Assembly: GCA_934699705.1 (NCBI GenBank)
Contig: CAKUXD010000034.1
Location: forward strand, 1-17,863
DNA from: an uncultured Candidatus Melainabacteria bacterium
Lineage (GTDB): Bacteria; Cyanobacteriota; Vampirovibrionia; Gastranaerophilales; Gastranaerophilaceae
Direction of reading: 5' to 3'
DNA length: 17,863 nt
In this document: positions 16,388 to 17,863 of the stretch, piece after piece
Layout: each line of letters opens with the position of its first letter
Numbering within the stretch: position 1 is the first letter of the stretch
Notes under the pieces: generated by a model
Told to the model about the DNA's origin: nothing
What the model saw: the letters and a program-made list of their open reading frames with translations, nothing else
The model's database searches: none
Program-made: the position numbers and the translations under genes

Positions 16388-16416
16388 ATAATAGCAAAAA
16401 CATACCCCATTTTCAA
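16388..16416 (-). promoter_or_regulatory. Extended -10 sigma70 promoter of gpmI-Snf2
   Basis: On the minus strand TTGAAA (16416-16411) and TATTAT (16393-16388) are exactly 17 bp apart, and TGC directly before the -10 box makes an extended -10. The transcript would start near 16381, giving a leader of about 29 nt with one strong ribosome binding site. Confidence 0.75.
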
Positions 16417-16475
16417 TAGGATTTTTAAAATAAATGTAAAATTTTTGTTAATTTAGGCAATTTTTTCAAAAAACA

Positions 16476-16484
16476 TGTTTTAAT
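16476..16484 (+). promoter_or_regulatory. Possible extended -10 promoter for the 77-aa protein
   Basis: TGTTTTAAT contains a TGn element followed by TTTAAT (5 of 6 to the -10 consensus). I see no matching -35 box at 16-18 bp. Transcription would start near 16491, giving a short leader that still contains the ribosome binding site. Weak call based on one element. Confidence 0.3.
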
Positions 16485-16491
16485 ATATGTA

Positions 16492-16499
16492 AGAAAGGA
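16492..16499 (+). promoter_or_regulatory. Ribosome binding site selecting a TTG start
   Basis: AGAAAGGA ends 2 nt before the TTG at 16502 but 8 nt before the TTG at 16508. The normal spacing favours the second TTG as the initiation codon of the small protein. Confidence 0.55.
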
Positions 16500-16507
16500 T
16501 TTTGATT

Positions 16508-16741
16508 TTGGATATTTCAGCATTACACAACAATCCATTTGCTAAACCAATCAACGGCGTTCAAGGCGTTAACAAATTCCAACCTGTAACAGCAGTTAAA
16601 AGAGCTGGTGCTGACGGTGGTAATCCTTTTGCTAACGAAACTTCTTATGTTGGATTAGGCATCAAAGACGGTGCTATTCAAACAAGCGCACCTCAAATGG
16701 GTAAAAAAGCAATGCCTATGCGCCAAATCGGTATTGCATAA
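16508..16741 (+). CDS. Small protein of unknown function with NPFA motifs
   Basis: I do not recognise a functional family. With TTG 16508 as start, the product is 77 aa beginning MDISALHNNPFAKP; TTG 16502 would add two residues. It is rich in Gly, Ala, Asn, Gln and Lys, has no cysteine, signal peptide or membrane segment, and contains two NPFA units (NNPFAKP and GNPFANE) flanking a basic VKRAGADGG stretch. It looks largely unstructured and ends with PMRQIGIA. It is a real gene by three signs: a well-placed ribosome binding site, a strong terminator 13 bp after the stop, and more C-ending codons than most neighbours (Asn AAC in 4 of 6), as expected for a highly expressed gene. Similar short N/P/F-rich proteins occur in Gastranaerophilales-type genomes as far as I remember, which is part of the taxonomic inference. 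Confidence 0.7.
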   Translation: MDISALHNNPFAKPINGVQGVNKFQPVTAVKRAGADGGNPFANETSYVGLGIKDGAIQTSAPQMGKKAMPMRQIGIA

Positions 16742-16754
16742 TTTAATAGATTTT

Positions 16755-16795
16755 AATGTAAAAGCCCGAACCTTTTAGGTTCGGGCTTTTACATT
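16755..16795. terminator. Strong bidirectional intrinsic terminator
   Basis: AATGTAAAAGCCCGAACCT (16755-16773) is followed by a TTT loop and its perfect 19-base complement (16777-16795). The GC-rich core with flanking A and T tracts works on both strands, ending the small gene from the left and the TPR gene from the right. Confidence 0.92.
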
Positions 16796-16810
16796 GTTTA
16801 TAAAATTTTA

Positions 16811-17617
16811 TTAATCACCTGCGTTATCAACATCAAGAGATGGGTCAATCTGAATTGATTTAGTAATCATTTCTTGTGCTGATTGGTAATCTCCTTGCGC
16901 AACTTTTACACGGGCATATCTCAAATAACATTTTACAAGATATGAAACACCTAAAGGATCTAAAACATTACCCCCTTGCTCATCACAAAGCGATAACATC
17001 TTTTCATAATATAAAGTCGCGCCATTGTAATCTTTTTTCAGCAAGTAAATATTTGCCAATCTATAATAATACTCAATTTCATCTGGTTTTAATGAAATTG
17101 CTTTTTTATAATCTTCGCTTGCATCATCAATTAAACCTGATTTAAATTTTGATAAACCTCTCATGCCATAATAAGTATCTTCATTTGGGCCTAATTCAAT
17201 AGCACGGCTATAATCTAAAATTGCATCAAAATAGTTGCCTAAATCATATTTTATCATGCCTCGATTACTGTAATAATAATCAGAATTTGGATTTAATTCA
17301 ATTGCTTTTTCAAATGCATCTAAAGCATTTTCTTTATTTCCAATTGCATCTTCTGCCATACCTAAATTACAATAATAATCTGCTCTTGGAGAAAGTTCAT
17401 TAGCTTTATGCAAATCTTCGATAGCATCTTTATATTTTTTAAGTTTAAACTCTGCAAGACCTATAATGCCATAATAATCAGCTTTTACGTCAATTTCTAA
17501 AAGTAATTTTACATTTTCCACGATTTCTTCATATTTTTTTTCACCTAAATATTGAACTATTTTGGTTAAATAAAATACTATCTTATCGTCTTTTTCTTTC
17601 GCACTTAATTGTTCCAT
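16811..17617 (-). CDS. Soluble TPR-repeat protein
   Basis: A 268-aa protein made almost entirely of tetratricopeptide repeats, giving a helical scaffold for protein binding; the partner is unknown. At least six units follow a short N-terminal region, each helix A opening with an aspartate or similar residue and aromatic pairs: ADYYGIIGLAEFKLKKYKDA, ADYYCNLGMAEDAIGNKENA, SDYYYSNRGMIKYDLGNYFD, EDTYYGMRGLSKFKSGLIDD, EIEYYYRLANIYLLKKDYNG, and a last SYLVKCYLRYARVKVAQGDY. Repeats 1-4 end in LSPR, LNPN, LGPN and LKPD. I chose the ATG at 17617 (GGAA about 7 nt upstream). A longer reading from TTG 17722 adds a hydrophobic stretch (LIFLIGSFFILGFVLL), but that DNA is the tuf terminator hairpin. It lies downstream of tuf on the same strand and ends at the shared bidirectional terminator. 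Confidence 0.8.
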   Translation of the reverse strand: MEQLSAKEKDDKIVFYLTKIVQYLGEKKYEEIVENVKLLLEIDVKADYYGIIGLAEFKLKKYKDAIEDLHKANELSPRADYYCNLGMAEDAIGNKENALDAFEKAIELNPNSDYYYSNRGMIKYDLGNYFDAILDYSRAIELGPNEDTYYGMRGLSKFKSGLIDDASEDYKKAISLKPDEIEYYYRLANIYLLKKDYNGATLYYEKMLSLCDEQGGNVLDPLGVSYLVKCYLRYARVKVAQGDYQSAQEMITKSIQIDPSLDVDNAGD

Positions 17618-17631
17618 TTTTAAATTCCATG

Positions 17632-17659
17632 ATTGTACTTTTTTACATAATAACACAAA
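17632..17659 (-). promoter_or_regulatory. Possible promoter for the TPR gene
   Basis: On the minus strand TACAAT (17637-17632) lies 16 bp after TTTGTG (17659-17654). It follows the tuf terminator, where a new promoter is needed, but the predicted start near 17625 would leave a leader of only about 8 nt, so the exact boxes are doubtful. Confidence 0.3.
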
Positions 17660-17668
17660 TCCTAAAAT

Positions 17669-17704
17669 AAAAAAAGAGCCTATCAAAAAGATAAGCTCTT
17701 TTTT
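17669..17704 (-). terminator. Intrinsic terminator of tuf
   Basis: On the minus strand the RNA forms GAGCUUAUC, a UUUUU loop and GAUAGGCUC with one G-U pair, extended by A-U pairs, then a run of seven U (template 17675-17669) and further U. On the plus strand the same position is a C-A mismatch, so the hairpin is built for the leftward tuf transcript. Confidence 0.85.
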
Positions 17705-17725
17705 GTTATATTGATTAATCAAAGA

Positions 17726-17863
17726 TTACTCTTGAATTTTATCAACAACACCAGCGCCAACTGTTCTACCGCCTTCACGAATAGCAAATCTCATACCTTC
17801 TTCGATTGCTACTGGAGCGATAAGTTCAACGTTCATTACAACGTTATCACCAGGCATTACCAT
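17726..17863 (-). CDS. tuf: Elongation factor Tu, C-terminal fragment
   Basis: The last 45 residues of EF-Tu, read on the minus strand and cut by the window edge (no start inside). The translation MPGDNVVMNVELIAPVAIEE, then GMRFAIREGGRTVGAGVVDK and IQE before TAA at 17728-17726, is the conserved end of domain 3. EF-Tu carries aminoacyl-tRNA to the ribosome as a GTP complex. The gene continues beyond 17863. It is followed by its own intrinsic terminator, so the TPR gene downstream is probably expressed separately. Codon choice is typical of a highly expressed gene (GGT, AAC, GTT). Confidence 0.97.
   Translation of the reverse strand: MVMPGDNVVMNVELIAPVAIEEGMRFAIREGGRTVGAGVVDKIQE

Overview
The window looks like an ordinary chromosomal segment of a low-GC bacterium (roughly one third GC by eye). 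It is rich in AAT/AAA/ATT codons, uses some GTG and TTG starts and has AGGAG-type ribosome binding sites. I see no insertion sequence, phage gene, CRISPR array, tRNA or rRNA. Gene content and style fit a gut-associated Vampirovibrionia/Melainabacteria-type organism (Gastranaerophilales): a small NPFA-containing protein, an acidic pentapeptide-repeat protein, orphan LuxR-type response regulators, and a DUF3670-type Snf2 helicase. This placement is an inference from memory of such genomes (about 50% sure); a low-GC Firmicute or another gut phylum is not excluded.

Layout. 1-199: a non-coding, TCAC-rich, comparatively GC-rich segment that looks like a dispersed repeat, then a promoter. 200-1399 (+): a DHH/DHHA1 phosphoesterase. 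1396-4444 (-): a three-gene glycan cluster in the order GT2 glycosyltransferase, UDP-galactopyranose-mutase-like flavoprotein, and a Rossmann / CDP-glycerol-transferase-like protein of unknown function. 4445-4534: a divergent promoter region with a 12-bp palindrome. 4535-11803 (+): a tightly packed run of seven genes: GAF/HD-GYP c-di-GMP phosphodiesterase candidate, exported TPR protein, two LuxR-type response regulators, a pentapeptide-repeat protein, then the RNA genes rsmE and cca. 11841-16352 (-): gpmI followed by a large Snf2 helicase, driven by a very good extended -10 promoter. 16508-16741 (+): a 77-aa protein of unknown function with a strong bidirectional terminator. 16811-17617 (-): a soluble TPR protein. 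17726-17863 (-): the C-terminal end of tuf, with its terminator.

How the genes may work together. The 4535-9677 block has the parts of a signalling unit: a cytoplasmic GAF/HD-GYP enzyme, an exported TPR protein and two DNA-binding response regulators, translationally linked (8-bp and 4-bp overlaps), but no histidine kinase in the window. The pentapeptide protein, one nucleotide from rsmE, ties this unit to housekeeping RNA genes. The minus-strand glycan cluster probably makes or places an unusual sugar, possibly a furanose, on a surface polymer. gpmI-Snf2 and tuf-TPR are ordinary metabolic and translation genes with less expected partners.

The best candidates for something undescribed are the HD-GYP/TPR/double-regulator/pentapeptide operon, the small well-expressed NPFA protein, and the divergent mutase, which seems to lack a sugar-phosphate-binding arginine.
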